In this document: positions 43,057 to 51,545 of the stretch, piece by piece | Layout: every line of letters starts with the position of its first letter | How positions within the stretch are numbered: the stretch's first letter is position 1 | Origin: Leifsonia sp. C5G2 | Lineage (GTDB): Bacteria; Actinomycetota; Actinomycetes; Actinomycetales; Microbacteriaceae | Direction of reading: 5' to 3' | Length of the DNA stretch: 64,000 nucleotides | NCBI RefSeq assembly: GCF_013359685.1 | Contig: NZ_JABFMV010000009.1 | Location: forward strand, 62,001 to 126,000 | Translations under genes and position numbers: made by a program | The notes under the pieces: generated by a model | Told to the model about the DNA's origin: nothing | Databases searched by the model: none | The model's input: only the letters and a program-made list of their open reading frames with translations

Positions 43057-45156
43057 GTGATCGTCAAGAGACTGGGAGCCCTCGCAGCGTTCGTCGCCAT
43101 GAGCGCGATCGCGGGTCTGCTCATCGCCGCCACAGCCGTACCGGGGGTGCTGCTGGCCGGCACGACGGCGAGCAGTGGAATACACGTCTTCCAGAGCCTG
43201 CCGGAGTATCTGGAGATCGGACCACTCGCACAGCCGACGACGATCTATGCCACGCAGGCCGACGGTTCGGCGCGAGCGCTCGCGACGTTCTACTGGCAGA
43301 ACCGCCTGCCGGCGAGACTCGACCAGATCTCCCAAGCCGCGAGAGACGCCGCCGTCGCCGCCGAGGATCCACGATTCTTCCAACACGGAGGAACCGACCT
43401 CCAGGGCACCCTCCGTGGCGCACTCGCCACAGCCCTCGGCGGCCGCGTTCAGGGCGGGTCGTCCATCACACAGCAGTACGTCAAGAACGTCCTGCTGCAG
43501 AAGTGCGAAGCGCTCCCTTCTCAGACCGCCGCACAGAAGGCCACGGCACAGTCCTGCCTGAACGACGCCACCGGGGTCAACCCGGAGCGGAAGCTCCGCG
43601 AGATCCGCCTCGCGATCGGAGTCGAGAAGCGCTACACCAAGGACCAGATCCTCCAGAGCTACCTGAACATCGTCGGCTTCGGCGGCACCGTCTACGGGAT
43701 CGAAGCCGCCGCGCACTACTACTTCGGCACGACCGCCGCCGCGCTCACGCCGGCTCAAGCGGCGAGCCTCCTCGCGATCGTGAATCAGCCGGCGGCCCTG
43801 AAGATCGACATGCCGGACTCGCCGGACAATGGAGCGGCGAACGGCTATGCGCGCAATCGGCAGCGACGCGACTACATCCTGCGCAAGATGCTGGATACCC
43901 ACCGGCTGACAGAGGATCAGTACCGGTCGGCGATCGTCACGCCCGTTCGACCGCGCATCACGCCCACGGTGCGCGGGTGCAAGGTCGCGGCCGGATCGGC
44001 GTACTTCTGCGACTACGTGCAACGCGTGTTCCTCAACGATCCCGCATTCGGGCCCGACGTCGACACCCGCACCGCTCGCTTCAACCGCGGCGGGTTCAGC
44101 ATCTACACGACCTTGGATCTGGATCTGCAGCAACGAGCGGAATCGATCCTTGCGGAATGGGTGCCCAAGACCTATGCCAAGGCGGACCTCGGGGCGGTCC
44201 TCGTCGGAGTCCAGCCGGGAACCGGACGCGTGCTCTACATGGCGCAGAACAAGGACTACACGCAAGACCCGGCAGACACGGGCGCCGGCTTCAGCGCCGT
44301 CAACTTCGCCACCGATCAGGATTTCGGAGGCTCACGCGGATTCCAGGTCGGTTCCACCTACAAAGTCTTCACCCTCGCGCAGTGGCTGACGGACGGACAC
44401 TCGCTGGCCGAGACGGTCAACGCCGACTACCGCACCTACCGACAGTCCAGCTTCACCGACACCTGCGGAGGGCCGTGGACAGGCACGTACCGGCCGAGCA
44501 ACGACTCGTCAGGCGAGACCGGCCGCAGAAGCGCCCTTCAAGCCACAGCACTCTCGATCAACACTGCGTTTATCGCGATGGCCCACCAGCTCGACCTTTG
44601 TGCGATCAGGCGACGTGCCCAGGCCTTCGACGTGCACACCGCCACCGGAACTCCGCTCGCGACCAATCCGTCCTCCGTTCTGGGCACCAACACGATCGCA
44701 CCGCTGACGATGGCGACGGCGTTCGCCGGGATCGCCAACCACGGCGTCACCTGCACGCCCGTCGCGATCGATCGGATCGTCGATCGCGACGGTGACGACG
44801 TCGCGCCTCCTCAGAGCACGTGCCGCGAGTCGGTCACGCCGAAGGTGGCGCGGACGATGGCGGACGCGCTCCAAGCCGTCACGAGATGGGGAACCGCTGC
44901 GAACCTCAACCACACATCCAGCGACATGCTCGCGAAGACGGGCACGACCGATGGGAACGAGCAGATCTGGCTCGTCGCCGCAACCACCGGGGTGGCCGGG
45001 GCGTACTGGGTGGGAAACGTCAGCGGGCACGCCGACATGCGTCGTATCCGGCCCACGCATGGGACTCCGCCCGCCAGCGCACGCGTCTCCGTCATGCGCG
45101 CGATGATGTCGTTCGCCGTGGACAAGTACGGCGGCGAATCGTTCGACGCACCGTAA
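43057..45156 (+). CDS. class A penicillin-binding protein (glycosyltransferase/transpeptidase)
   Basis: A 699-aa bifunctional peptidoglycan synthase with an N-terminal membrane anchor. The GT51 domain has AAEDPRFFQHGGTDLQGTLR with the catalytic Glu, QGGSSITQQYVKN and ERKLREIRLAIGVEKRYTKD. The transpeptidase domain has the active serine in GSTYKVF (SxxK), SIN (SxN) and LAKTGTTDGN (KTG). The GTG at 43057 has GGAGG 7 bases upstream. Operator site D lies directly in front, so this cell-wall synthase may be released by the same MarR repressor that controls the ion genes. It stands alone. Confidence 0.9.
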   Translation: MIVKRLGALAAFVAMSAIAGLLIAATAVPGVLLAGTTASSGIHVFQSLPEYLEIGPLAQPTTIYATQADGSARALATFYWQNRLPARLDQISQAARDAAVAAEDPRFFQHGGTDLQGTLRGALATALGGRVQGGSSITQQYVKNVLLQKCEALPSQTAAQKATAQSCLNDATGVNPERKLREIRLAIGVEKRYTKDQILQSYLNIVGFGGTVYGIEAAAHYYFGTTAAALTPAQAASLLAIVNQPAALKIDMPDSPDNGAANGYARNRQRRDYILRKMLDTHRLTEDQYRSAIVTPVRPRITPTVRGCKVAAGSAYFCDYVQRVFLNDPAFGPDVDTRTARFNRGGFSIYTTLDLDLQQRAESILAEWVPKTYAKADLGAVLVGVQPGTGRVLYMAQNKDYTQDPADTGAGFSAVNFATDQDFGGSRGFQVGSTYKVFTLAQWLTDGHSLAETVNADYRTYRQSSFTDTCGGPWTGTYRPSNDSSGETGRRSALQATALSINTAFIAMAHQLDLCAIRRRAQAFDVHTATGTPLATNPSSVLGTNTIAPLTMATAFAGIANHGVTCTPVAIDRIVDRDGDDVAPPQSTCRESVTPKVARTMADALQAVTRWGTAANLNHTSSDMLAKTGTTDGNEQIWLVAATTGVAGAYWVGNVSGHADMRRIRPTHGTPPASARVSVMRAMMSFAVDKYGGESFDAP

Positions 45157-45244
45157 GCTGACCCGACAGAGGCACCGGCGCCCGTGAGCGCGGCACCCAG
45201 TATGACCCTCTGACCATCGCTGCAGTCCTGCCGATAGTCCTGGT

Positions 45245-46219
45245 ATGCGCAGAGTGATCGCCTCCCTGACCGGCGCGGCCCTCGCGGCGGCCGCGCTCCT
45301 GTGGGCGCCGACGGCACCGCCCGCCCGCGCCGACGATCTTCCCGCCTTCGGCAGCCGCCTGTACGTCGACCCCACCAGCGACGCCCAGCGCGTGTACGAC
45401 TCCCTTCTCGCGCAGGGCGACACGGCCAGGGCGGCGCTCATCGGCCGCATCGCGAGTCAGCCGACGGCGGTGTGGCTGGGTGACTGGTACACGCCGACGC
45501 TGCTGGCCAGCGTGATCCAGCGCCACCTGCGCGCGGCCGCCGCCCAGGGCGCGACACCGGTGTTCGTCACGTACGCCATCCCGAACCGGGACTGCGGCGG
45601 GTACTCGGCCGGCGGCTACACGGCCGATCGATACCTCGACTGGACGCGGCAGGTGGCGGCCGCGCTCGCCGGGAGCCGCGCGGTCGTCCTGGTCGAGCCG
45701 GACTCCCTCGCCATGCTCTCCAGCGCCAAGTGCGCCGGGGTGGCCGCGACGCGGCTCCCTCTGCTGCAGTCCGCGGTCGGCATCCTGGCGGCGGCCGGGC
45801 TGTCCGTCTACCTCGACGGAGGCAACGCCCGCTGGCTGACCCCGGACGCGCAGGCCGCCTACCTGAACGCGGCGGGCGTCGCCGGTGCACGCGGATTCTT
45901 CACCAACGTCTCCAACTTCGACACCACCCAGACCGAGCGGGACTACGCCGGAAAGGTCTCCTCCCGTGTCGGCTGGAAGCACTTCGTGATCGACGTGTCC
46001 CGCAACGGCAACGGCTGGACCGGGACCTGGCGCAACCCGCCCGGGGCGGGGCTCGGCCAGAACCCCCAGATCACCCAGTCGACGTCGGTCAAGCTGGACG
46101 CCCTGCTCTGGGTGAAGCATCCCGGCGCCAGCGACGGCCCGTGCAACGGCGGGCCCCCGGCCGGCGCCTGGTACGAGAGCGCGGCGGAGGCCCTGGTGCT
46201 GAACAGCCCTCGGGCCTGA
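45245..46219 (+). CDS. secreted glycoside hydrolase family 6 protein (cellulase)
   Basis: A 324-aa secreted GH6 enzyme: signal peptide (LTGAALAAAALLWAPTAPPA, cleavage near ARA) then the catalytic domain. Characteristic blocks are VTYAIPNRDCGGYSAGG, VLVEPDSLAML with the catalytic Asp, YLDGGNARWL, NVSNF and VKHPGASDGPC. It should cleave beta-1,4-glucan by inversion. No carbohydrate-binding module is attached. It is a lone gene after the penicillin-binding protein. Confidence 0.9.
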   Translation: MRRVIASLTGAALAAAALLWAPTAPPARADDLPAFGSRLYVDPTSDAQRVYDSLLAQGDTARAALIGRIASQPTAVWLGDWYTPTLLASVIQRHLRAAAAQGATPVFVTYAIPNRDCGGYSAGGYTADRYLDWTRQVAAALAGSRAVVLVEPDSLAMLSSAKCAGVAATRLPLLQSAVGILAAAGLSVYLDGGNARWLTPDAQAAYLNAAGVAGARGFFTNVSNFDTTQTERDYAGKVSSRVGWKHFVIDVSRNGNGWTGTWRNPPGAGLGQNPQITQSTSVKLDALLWVKHPGASDGPCNGGPPAGAWYESAAEALVLNSPRA

Positions 46220-46228
46220 CGGCGCCCC

Positions 46229-46963
46229 TCAGCCCGCGACCGCGTCGGCCGCCTCGCGGATCAAGGCGACGACCTGAGCAGCCTCCGGGATGCCCGCCGT
46301 GTGCGATCCACCCGCGAGCTCGATCGTGTGGCGTGACCCGGCGCGTTCCGCCATGAACCGGTGGCTCTCGGCGGGGATGTTCTTGTCCGCCGAACCGAAG
46401 AGGAACCACGACGGGATGTCGCGCCAGGCAGGCGCGCCGGAAGCCTCGTTGAGCGCAGCCTCCAGGATCGGGCGCTGGGTGACCGACATGGCCGCTGCGA
46501 CGTCGGCCGGAGAGTCGGCGGCGAACTGCTCGTGATACTTGCTCTGCACGATGTAGAGGTCGTTGCCCTCCGCGCCGAGGTCGACCGCGGTCAGAGTGTC
46601 GCCGAGGGTCCCGCCCTCGTACTTGCCCGCGAGTTGCGCTGCGCTCTCTCCCTCCTCCGGCGCGAAGGCGCCGATGAAGACGAGCGCTTTGACCTGGTCG
46701 AGCCCCTTCGCCGCGTTGGAGATGATCGCGCCGCCGTAGGAGTGGCCGACGAGGATCAGGTCGCCGTCGACGTCTCCCAGGAGGGTGCGGACATAGGCGG
46801 CGTCCGAGGCCACCCCGCGGAGAGGGTTGGCCGCCGCGATCACCGGGAAGCCGTCGGCGAGCAGGCCCGCGATGACGCCGTTCCAGCTCGAGGACTCGGC
46901 GAAGGCTCCATGGACCAGGACGACGGTCGGCCGGCCGGACGGCGACGCTTCTGTGATGCTCAT
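46229..46963 (-). CDS. alpha/beta-hydrolase
   Basis: A 244-aa hydrolase with an intact triad: nucleophile elbow LVGHSYGGAI, acid in FGSADKNIP and histidine in LAGGSHTAGIP. VVLVHGAFAESSSWNGVI is the N-terminal strand and oxyanion loop. It resembles haloperoxidase/esterase paralogues of actinomycetes; the substrate is unknown. The ATG at 46963 begins MSITEASPSG; the open frame upstream is arginine-rich shadow. It converges with the GH6 gene. Confidence 0.85.
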   Translation of the reverse strand: MSITEASPSGRPTVVLVHGAFAESSSWNGVIAGLLADGFPVIAAANPLRGVASDAAYVRTLLGDVDGDLILVGHSYGGAIISNAAKGLDQVKALVFIGAFAPEEGESAAQLAGKYEGGTLGDTLTAVDLGAEGNDLYIVQSKYHEQFAADSPADVAAAMSVTQRPILEAALNEASGAPAWRDIPSWFLFGSADKNIPAESHRFMAERAGSRHTIELAGGSHTAGIPEAAQVVALIREAADAVAG

Positions 46964-47061
46964 CTGTGCTCTCCTCTGAGGCGTGAACGGGCGGAATCGG
47001 CGCCAGTCTCTCAGCACGCGGCGCCATGCACCAGTGCCGCACGCTGAACGCGGCGCAGCGC

Positions 47062-48321
47062 TCAGAGCAGGGCAGAGATGCCGGTCGCGGCGCTGTAGAT
47101 GGCGAGGCCGGCGAGCGCGCCGACGACCGTGCCGTTGATACGGATGAACTGGAGGTCGCGGCCGACCTGGGTCTCGATCTTGTCGGTCGTCTCGGCCGGG
47201 TCCCACGACTGCACCGTCTCGACGATGACGTGCGCGATATCACCCCGGTAGCTCGTCACCAGGTGCAGCGCGGCGTCGGTCAGCCGGGCGTTCAGCGACG
47301 CCCGCAGCTGGTCGTCGGCGAGCACGCGCCGTGCGGCGCCCGCGAGGAGCGCCTCCGCCCGCCGGCGCAGTTCGCCGTCCTCGTCCGAGAGCGCAGCGAT
47401 CGCGGCGGCGCGGGCGGCCGTCCAGGCGGAGGCGGCCAGCTCCCGGATGCGCGGGTCGTCGAACGCGCGCCCCTTCGCCTCCTCCAGCCGCGCGATCGTG
47501 GCGTCGTCGTGCTGCAGCCGGTCGGCGAGCTGCGCGAGGTACTCGTCGAGCGACCGGCGGAGGCGATGGTCGGGATCGTCGCGCAGCTCCCGGACGAAGC
47601 GGCGCGCCTGGGCGTGCAGCCGCTCGTCGATGGCGCGGTCCACGAAGGACGGCAGCCAGGAGGGCAGGCGCCGCGTCACGACGGCCTCGAACGCTTCCGG
47701 GTGGGCGGCGAGCCACTCGTCGAGCCGGTCCAGCAGCAGCTCCACCGCATCCTGGTGGCCGCCCGACTCGAGCACCCGCGCACCGAGCCGGCCGAGCGGC
47801 GGACCCCACTGCGGTGCGACGAGCTGCGCGCGCACGACCGCCTCCACGGCCTCCCGCATCCGGTCGTCGTCCAGCAGCCCTGCGAGGCCGGTCAGGCCCT
47901 GGGAGAACTCGGCGACGACGCGCCGGGCGATCCGCGGCTCGGAGAGCCACCCGGCGGCGGCGCCCGCGAGATCGATGGTCGACAGCTTGCCGGCGACCAC
48001 CTCGTCGGAGAGGAAGTTGGTCTCCACGAACGCGCCGAGGCTCGCCCCGATCTCATCCTTCCTCGTCGGGATGATCGCCGTATGCGGGATACGCAGCCCG
48101 AGCGGATGCCGGAACAGCGCGGTCACCGCGAACCAGTCCGCGAGCGCTCCCACCATCGCCCCCTCCGCGGCGGCCCGCACGAACCCGAGCCACGGGTACC
48201 GGTCCTCCAGCGCGAACGCGACGGCGAACACCACGGCCGCCGCGGCGAGCAGGCTGGTCGCGAGCACCTTCATCCGCCGCAGTGCCACGCGGCGTTCGGC
48301 GTCGGTGGGGAGGGCGGTCAC
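47062..48321 (-). CDS. DUF445 family membrane protein
   Basis: A 419-aa YjiN-like protein. An N-terminal helix (LATSLLAAAAVVFAVAFALE) leads into the diagnostic block AEGAMVGALADWFAVTALFR and LGLRIPHTAIIPTRKDEIGA, followed by a long alpha-helical, coiled-coil-rich region and a C-terminal hydrophobic helix. Function unknown in the family. The GTG at 48321 lacks an obvious ribosome-binding site; ATG 48273 is the alternative start. Confidence 0.85.
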   Translation of the reverse strand: MTALPTDAERRVALRRMKVLATSLLAAAAVVFAVAFALEDRYPWLGFVRAAAEGAMVGALADWFAVTALFRHPLGLRIPHTAIIPTRKDEIGASLGAFVETNFLSDEVVAGKLSTIDLAGAAAGWLSEPRIARRVVAEFSQGLTGLAGLLDDDRMREAVEAVVRAQLVAPQWGPPLGRLGARVLESGGHQDAVELLLDRLDEWLAAHPEAFEAVVTRRLPSWLPSFVDRAIDERLHAQARRFVRELRDDPDHRLRRSLDEYLAQLADRLQHDDATIARLEEAKGRAFDDPRIRELAASAWTAARAAAIAALSDEDGELRRRAEALLAGAARRVLADDQLRASLNARLTDAALHLVTSYRGDIAHVIVETVQSWDPAETTDKIETQVGRDLQFIRINGTVVGALAGLAIYSAATGISALL

Positions 48322-48450
48322 GCGACGGCGTCCTGGGTGAGCATCCCGAATCCCTCCGGCCGGTTCGATGGATGCTCCCCACCGTACTCACGCCACCTCC
48401 TCCGTGCCGCAGACCGCGGGCGGTAGCGTTGGCGGGGTGGAGATCGTGGG

Positions 48451-49347
48451 ATGCCCGTGGACCTCGCAGGGCTGAGGCTGCTGACGGCCGTCGTGCGGTC
48501 GGGGAGCATCTCCGCGGCGGCGCGCGAGGCGGGCGTGACACAGCAGGCGGCGTCGCTCCGGCTCGCCGCTCTGGAGCGGGAGATCGGGTCGCCGCTGCTC
48601 GTGCGGAGCAGCCGGGGCGCCCGGCCGACCGGGACCGGGGCTCTCGTCGCGGAGTGGGCGGCCGAGGTCGTGGAGGCGGCCGACCGTTTCGACGCCTCGG
48701 TCGCGTCGCTCCGCGGGGCCACCGAGGAGACCCTGCGGATCGCCGCGAGCATGACGATCGCGGAGCACCTCGCGCCACGCTGGCTCACCTCGCTGCGTAC
48801 GGACGGATCCGGGCCGCGCATCGAGCTGACGGCCGCGAACAGCGAGACGGTGCTCGTCGCGGTCCGCGAGGGCGCGGCGACCATCGGGTTCATCGAGACG
48901 CCCGATGTCCCCTCCGACCTGGCGACCTCCGTGTTCGCCTCTGACGAGCTGGTGGTCGTCGTCGGCCGCAGCCATCCGTGGGCGCGCCGGCCGCGGGGGG
49001 TGCCGGTGGAGGAGCTCGCCCGCACCCCGCTGGTATCGCGCGAGGTCGGCTCCGGCACCCGGCTGGCGTTCGAGCGGGCCCTCGCGGAGCGGGGCCACCC
49101 GGCCGCGCGCCCCGCGTTCGAGCTCTCCTCCACCAGCGCGATCCGTGCGACGGCGGCGGCGGGTGAGCACCCGGCCGTGCTCAGCATCCTCGCCGTGCGC
49201 GAGCAGCTCACCGCCGGAACACTGGTCAAGGTCCCGATCCGCGATCTGCGCATCACCCGGCCGCTGACCGCCGTGTGGCCACGCGGCGGGTCCGGTGTTC
49301 CAGCGAGCGCGCGCACGCTGCTGGAGGTCGTCCGGTCCGTCTCCTGA
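48451..49347 (+). CDS. LysR-family transcriptional regulator
   Basis: A 298-aa regulator. The N-terminal winged helix-turn-helix is LRLLTAVVRSGSISAAAREA and GVTQQAASLRLAALEREIGS; the rest is the effector-binding periplasmic-protein-like domain. It is convergent with a YeiH-family gene only 7 bases away. In other bacteria LysR proteins of this type lie next to and control YeiH-like exporters, so that pairing is the best guess. Confidence 0.88.
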   Translation: MPVDLAGLRLLTAVVRSGSISAAAREAGVTQQAASLRLAALEREIGSPLLVRSSRGARPTGTGALVAEWAAEVVEAADRFDASVASLRGATEETLRIAASMTIAEHLAPRWLTSLRTDGSGPRIELTAANSETVLVAVREGAATIGFIETPDVPSDLATSVFASDELVVVVGRSHPWARRPRGVPVEELARTPLVSREVGSGTRLAFERALAERGHPAARPAFELSSTSAIRATAAAGEHPAVLSILAVREQLTAGTLVKVPIRDLRITRPLTAVWPRGGSGVPASARTLLEVVRSVS

Positions 49348-49354
49348 CCGCTGG

Positions 49355-50428
49355 TCACACCTGTCCGGTGACGGCGAGCACCCCCAGGCTCGTCAGGGCG
49401 ACCAGTGTCGACAGCACGGCTCCCAGCAGCAGGGGACGCCAGCCCGCTCGACGGATGGCGCCGACGTCGGTGGAGAGGCCGATACCGCCGAGCGCTACCG
49501 CCACGAGGAAGACGCTCACGGTGACCAGCCCGTCGTGCAGACCCGGCGGGATCGCGATGAACGAGTTCGCCGTCGCGACGACGAGGAATCCGACCAGGAA
49601 CCACGGGATGAGGCCGACCAGCCGGCGCACGGTCAGGGGCGCTCCGGCGTTCCGCCTGCGGTGCTCCACGACCGCGAGCACCACGCTGATCGGGACGATC
49701 ATGAGGGTGCGCACGAGTTTGACCACGACGGCGAAGCCGAGCGCCGATGTCGCGAACAGGCTCGCGGCGGCGACGACCGAGCTCGTGTCGTTCACAGCGG
49801 TGCCGGCGAACAGCCCGAACGCATGAGTGCTCATGCCCAGCGCGTGGCCGATGAGCGGGAAGACCAGCACCGCGACCGCATTGAACAGGAAGATCGTCGA
49901 GACGGCGTAGGCGATCTCGGAGCTCGCGGCGCCGATGATCGGCGACACCGCCGCGATCGCCGACGCCCCGCAGATTCCGGTGCCGACGCCGATGAGTGTG
50001 CGTTCCCGTCGCGGGATGCGCAGCGCGCGGCCGATGCCCCACGCGGCGAGGAGGCAGACGGCGAGCGTGGAGAGCATCACCGGGAGCGACTGGAGGCCGA
50101 CGACGAGCACGCTCGAGAGGGACAACTGCACGCCGAGGAGCACGACCGCGAGCTGCAGCACGAACCGCGACGAGAAAGCGACCCCGGTCGCGAACCGCCC
50201 GCCCGGCCGGCGGACGAGGCTCACGACGACGCCGATCAGGAGCGCGGGCAGCGCACTCCCGACGGCGGGGACGATGCGGGAGACACCGGTGGCCGCGAGG
50301 GCGATCAGGAGGGTCAAAGCGAGACCGGGCGCCACGGCGATGGCGCGGGCGGCGGCCCTGCTCGGCAGGGTTCGGACGGGAGAGAGCTGCATGCTCCGAC
50401 GTTCGCGCGTCCACGCGGCCCGAACCAT
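49355..50428 (-). CDS. YeiH family putative sulfate exporter
   Basis: A membrane protein of up to 357 aa with about ten helices. Blocks LPALLIGVVVSLVRRPGGRF, GVGTGICGASAIAAVSPIIG and GTAVNDTSSVVAAASLF are characteristic of the UPF0324/YeiH family, annotated as sulfate or sulfonate-related exporters. The start is uncertain: ATG 50428 or ATG 50392 (MQLSPVRT), neither with a good ribosome-binding site. Confidence 0.85.
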   Translation of the reverse strand: MVRAAWTRERRSMQLSPVRTLPSRAAARAIAVAPGLALTLLIALAATGVSRIVPAVGSALPALLIGVVVSLVRRPGGRFATGVAFSSRFVLQLAVVLLGVQLSLSSVLVVGLQSLPVMLSTLAVCLLAAWGIGRALRIPRRERTLIGVGTGICGASAIAAVSPIIGAASSEIAYAVSTIFLFNAVAVLVFPLIGHALGMSTHAFGLFAGTAVNDTSSVVAAASLFATSALGFAVVVKLVRTLMIVPISVVLAVVEHRRRNAGAPLTVRRLVGLIPWFLVGFLVVATANSFIAIPPGLHDGLVTVSVFLVAVALGGIGLSTDVGAIRRAGWRPLLLGAVLSTLVALTSLGVLAVTGQV

Positions 50429-50512
50429 CCCGAGGTCGTTGTCGCGTCACAAGCGCGACTTGTGGAGCGCCGCTCTGGCGAGGACGCGCGCGGCATCGTG
50501 CTCTCCGATTCC

Positions 50513-50800
50513 TCAGTCCCGCCGGTAGTGCAGCAGAAGGCAGCCGCCGGAGCGCTCCTCGCCCTCCAGCAGGAACCGCTGCAGCTCCCCGCCGTTCCCG
50601 AACAGGCGCACGCCGCTACCGGCGAGGCTCGGGGCGAGCACCATCCTGAGGTCGTCGACGAGGCCGGCCGCCAGCAGGTCGCGCGCGAGCGTCAGGCTGC
50701 CGTGGATGCCGATGTCGCCCCCCCCGGCGTCTGCTTCAGGTCGGCGACGAAAGGGACCGCGGGAGCTGCGACCGCCCGGGACTCCGACCACTCCGGCTCG
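50513..50800 (-). pseudogene. RibD-type dihydrofolate reductase remnant, frameshifted at a G8 run
   Basis: The C-terminal 60 residues are clear family sequence: GGDIGIHGSLTLARDLLAAG and LVDDLRMVLAPSLAGSGVRL. The preceding part (EPEWSESRAVAAPAVPFVAD then LKQTPGG) lies in a different frame, and the two join at eight consecutive G (minus strand) around 50718-50725. Six or nine G would restore the frame. The N-terminal half of the reductase, including the cofactor site, is absent, so this is a decayed gene even without the frameshift. Confidence 0.6.
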
Positions 50801-50814
50801 CGAGGCCCCGAGGT

Positions 50815-51131
50815 GGCCTCCTGTGCGCGCTCGATCTGCCGGACGGTGCGTTCCGTCAAGCCCACCGCAGCCAGAGCAGGCCCTTCCTGACCAGGAGCGC
50901 CACGAAGGCCTCCGCGTCCGCATACCCCGGGATGAGGATGCGCTCCCCGCCGAGATGGAACCAGCGGCCGTCGGGCCCCTCCCAGAACACGAAGTCCCAG
51001 TGCGCACGGGCGACCGAGGTCATCGTCGCGATGTCCCGGCTCCGGCTGCGCCAGACCCGCTCGATCAGAGCGGAGCCGGACGGCCGATGCTGGAACTCCA
51101 GCCGTCCCGTACGCTCGCGTGTCTCCCGCAT
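50815..51131 (-). pseudogene. AraC-family regulator remnant with deletions and a frameshift
   Basis: From the ATG at 51131 the sequence matches the N terminus of actinobacterial AraC regulators (TGRLEFQHRPSGSALIERVW, RSRS). After a deletion it continues with ERILIPGYADAEAFVALLVR, the end of the sensor domain. In a second frame GLTERTVRQIERAQEA is the last helix-turn-helix part of the same family. Most of the sensor and DNA-binding domain is missing and a stop at 50856 cuts the first frame. In the second frame it runs straight into the dihydrofolate-reductase remnant, so one deletion has fused the two dead genes. Confidence 0.55.
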
Positions 51132-51295
51132 GGACCGAATGCTAGGGGAAGACCCCGCGATCAGACCACGAGTGAGGCCGCGTCGGTCGCGGCGCCTGGA
51201 TCGACGGGACTTTGGCCCCGCCGCCCACCGACCCCGCGCGCCTACGCTTCCCCTGCACCCGTGGCGACGGGACGCACAGCGAAGGGCGGTGCAGC

Positions 51296-51517
51296 ATGCA
51301 GGCGCACGTCGGAGACTTCTTGATCATCGCCTCCAACCACCTCGAAGGTCCGGCGCGGGTCGGGCTGATCCAGGAGGTGCACGGCGAGGGCGGCGCTCCC
51401 CCGTACCAGGTGCGGTGGGAGGACGACGAGCGGACAACGCTCGTCTTCCCCGGGCCCGATGCGCACATCGAGCACCGCGGGGACACCACCGCGGCATCGG
51501 GCGCCCACGGCCACTGA
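51296..51517 (+). CDS. DUF1918 domain protein
   Basis: A 73-aa protein of an actinobacterial family of unknown function: HVGDFLIIASNHLEGPARVG and PPYQVRWEDDERTTLVFPGP match the family's SH3-like barrel. The ATG at 51296 follows GAAGGGCGG. It lies 28 bases before the GH65 fusion gene and is probably co-transcribed. Confidence 0.85.
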   Translation: MQAHVGDFLIIASNHLEGPARVGLIQEVHGEGGAPPYQVRWEDDERTTLVFPGPDAHIEHRGDTTAASGAHGH

Positions 51518-51545
51518 CGTCGGGACGGCGGAGGAGCGCGCGGCG

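Noticed and set aside
48350-48400. A GGTTCGATGGATG stretch resembling a tRNA T-arm
   Set aside because: No acceptor, D or anticodon arms can be built around it.
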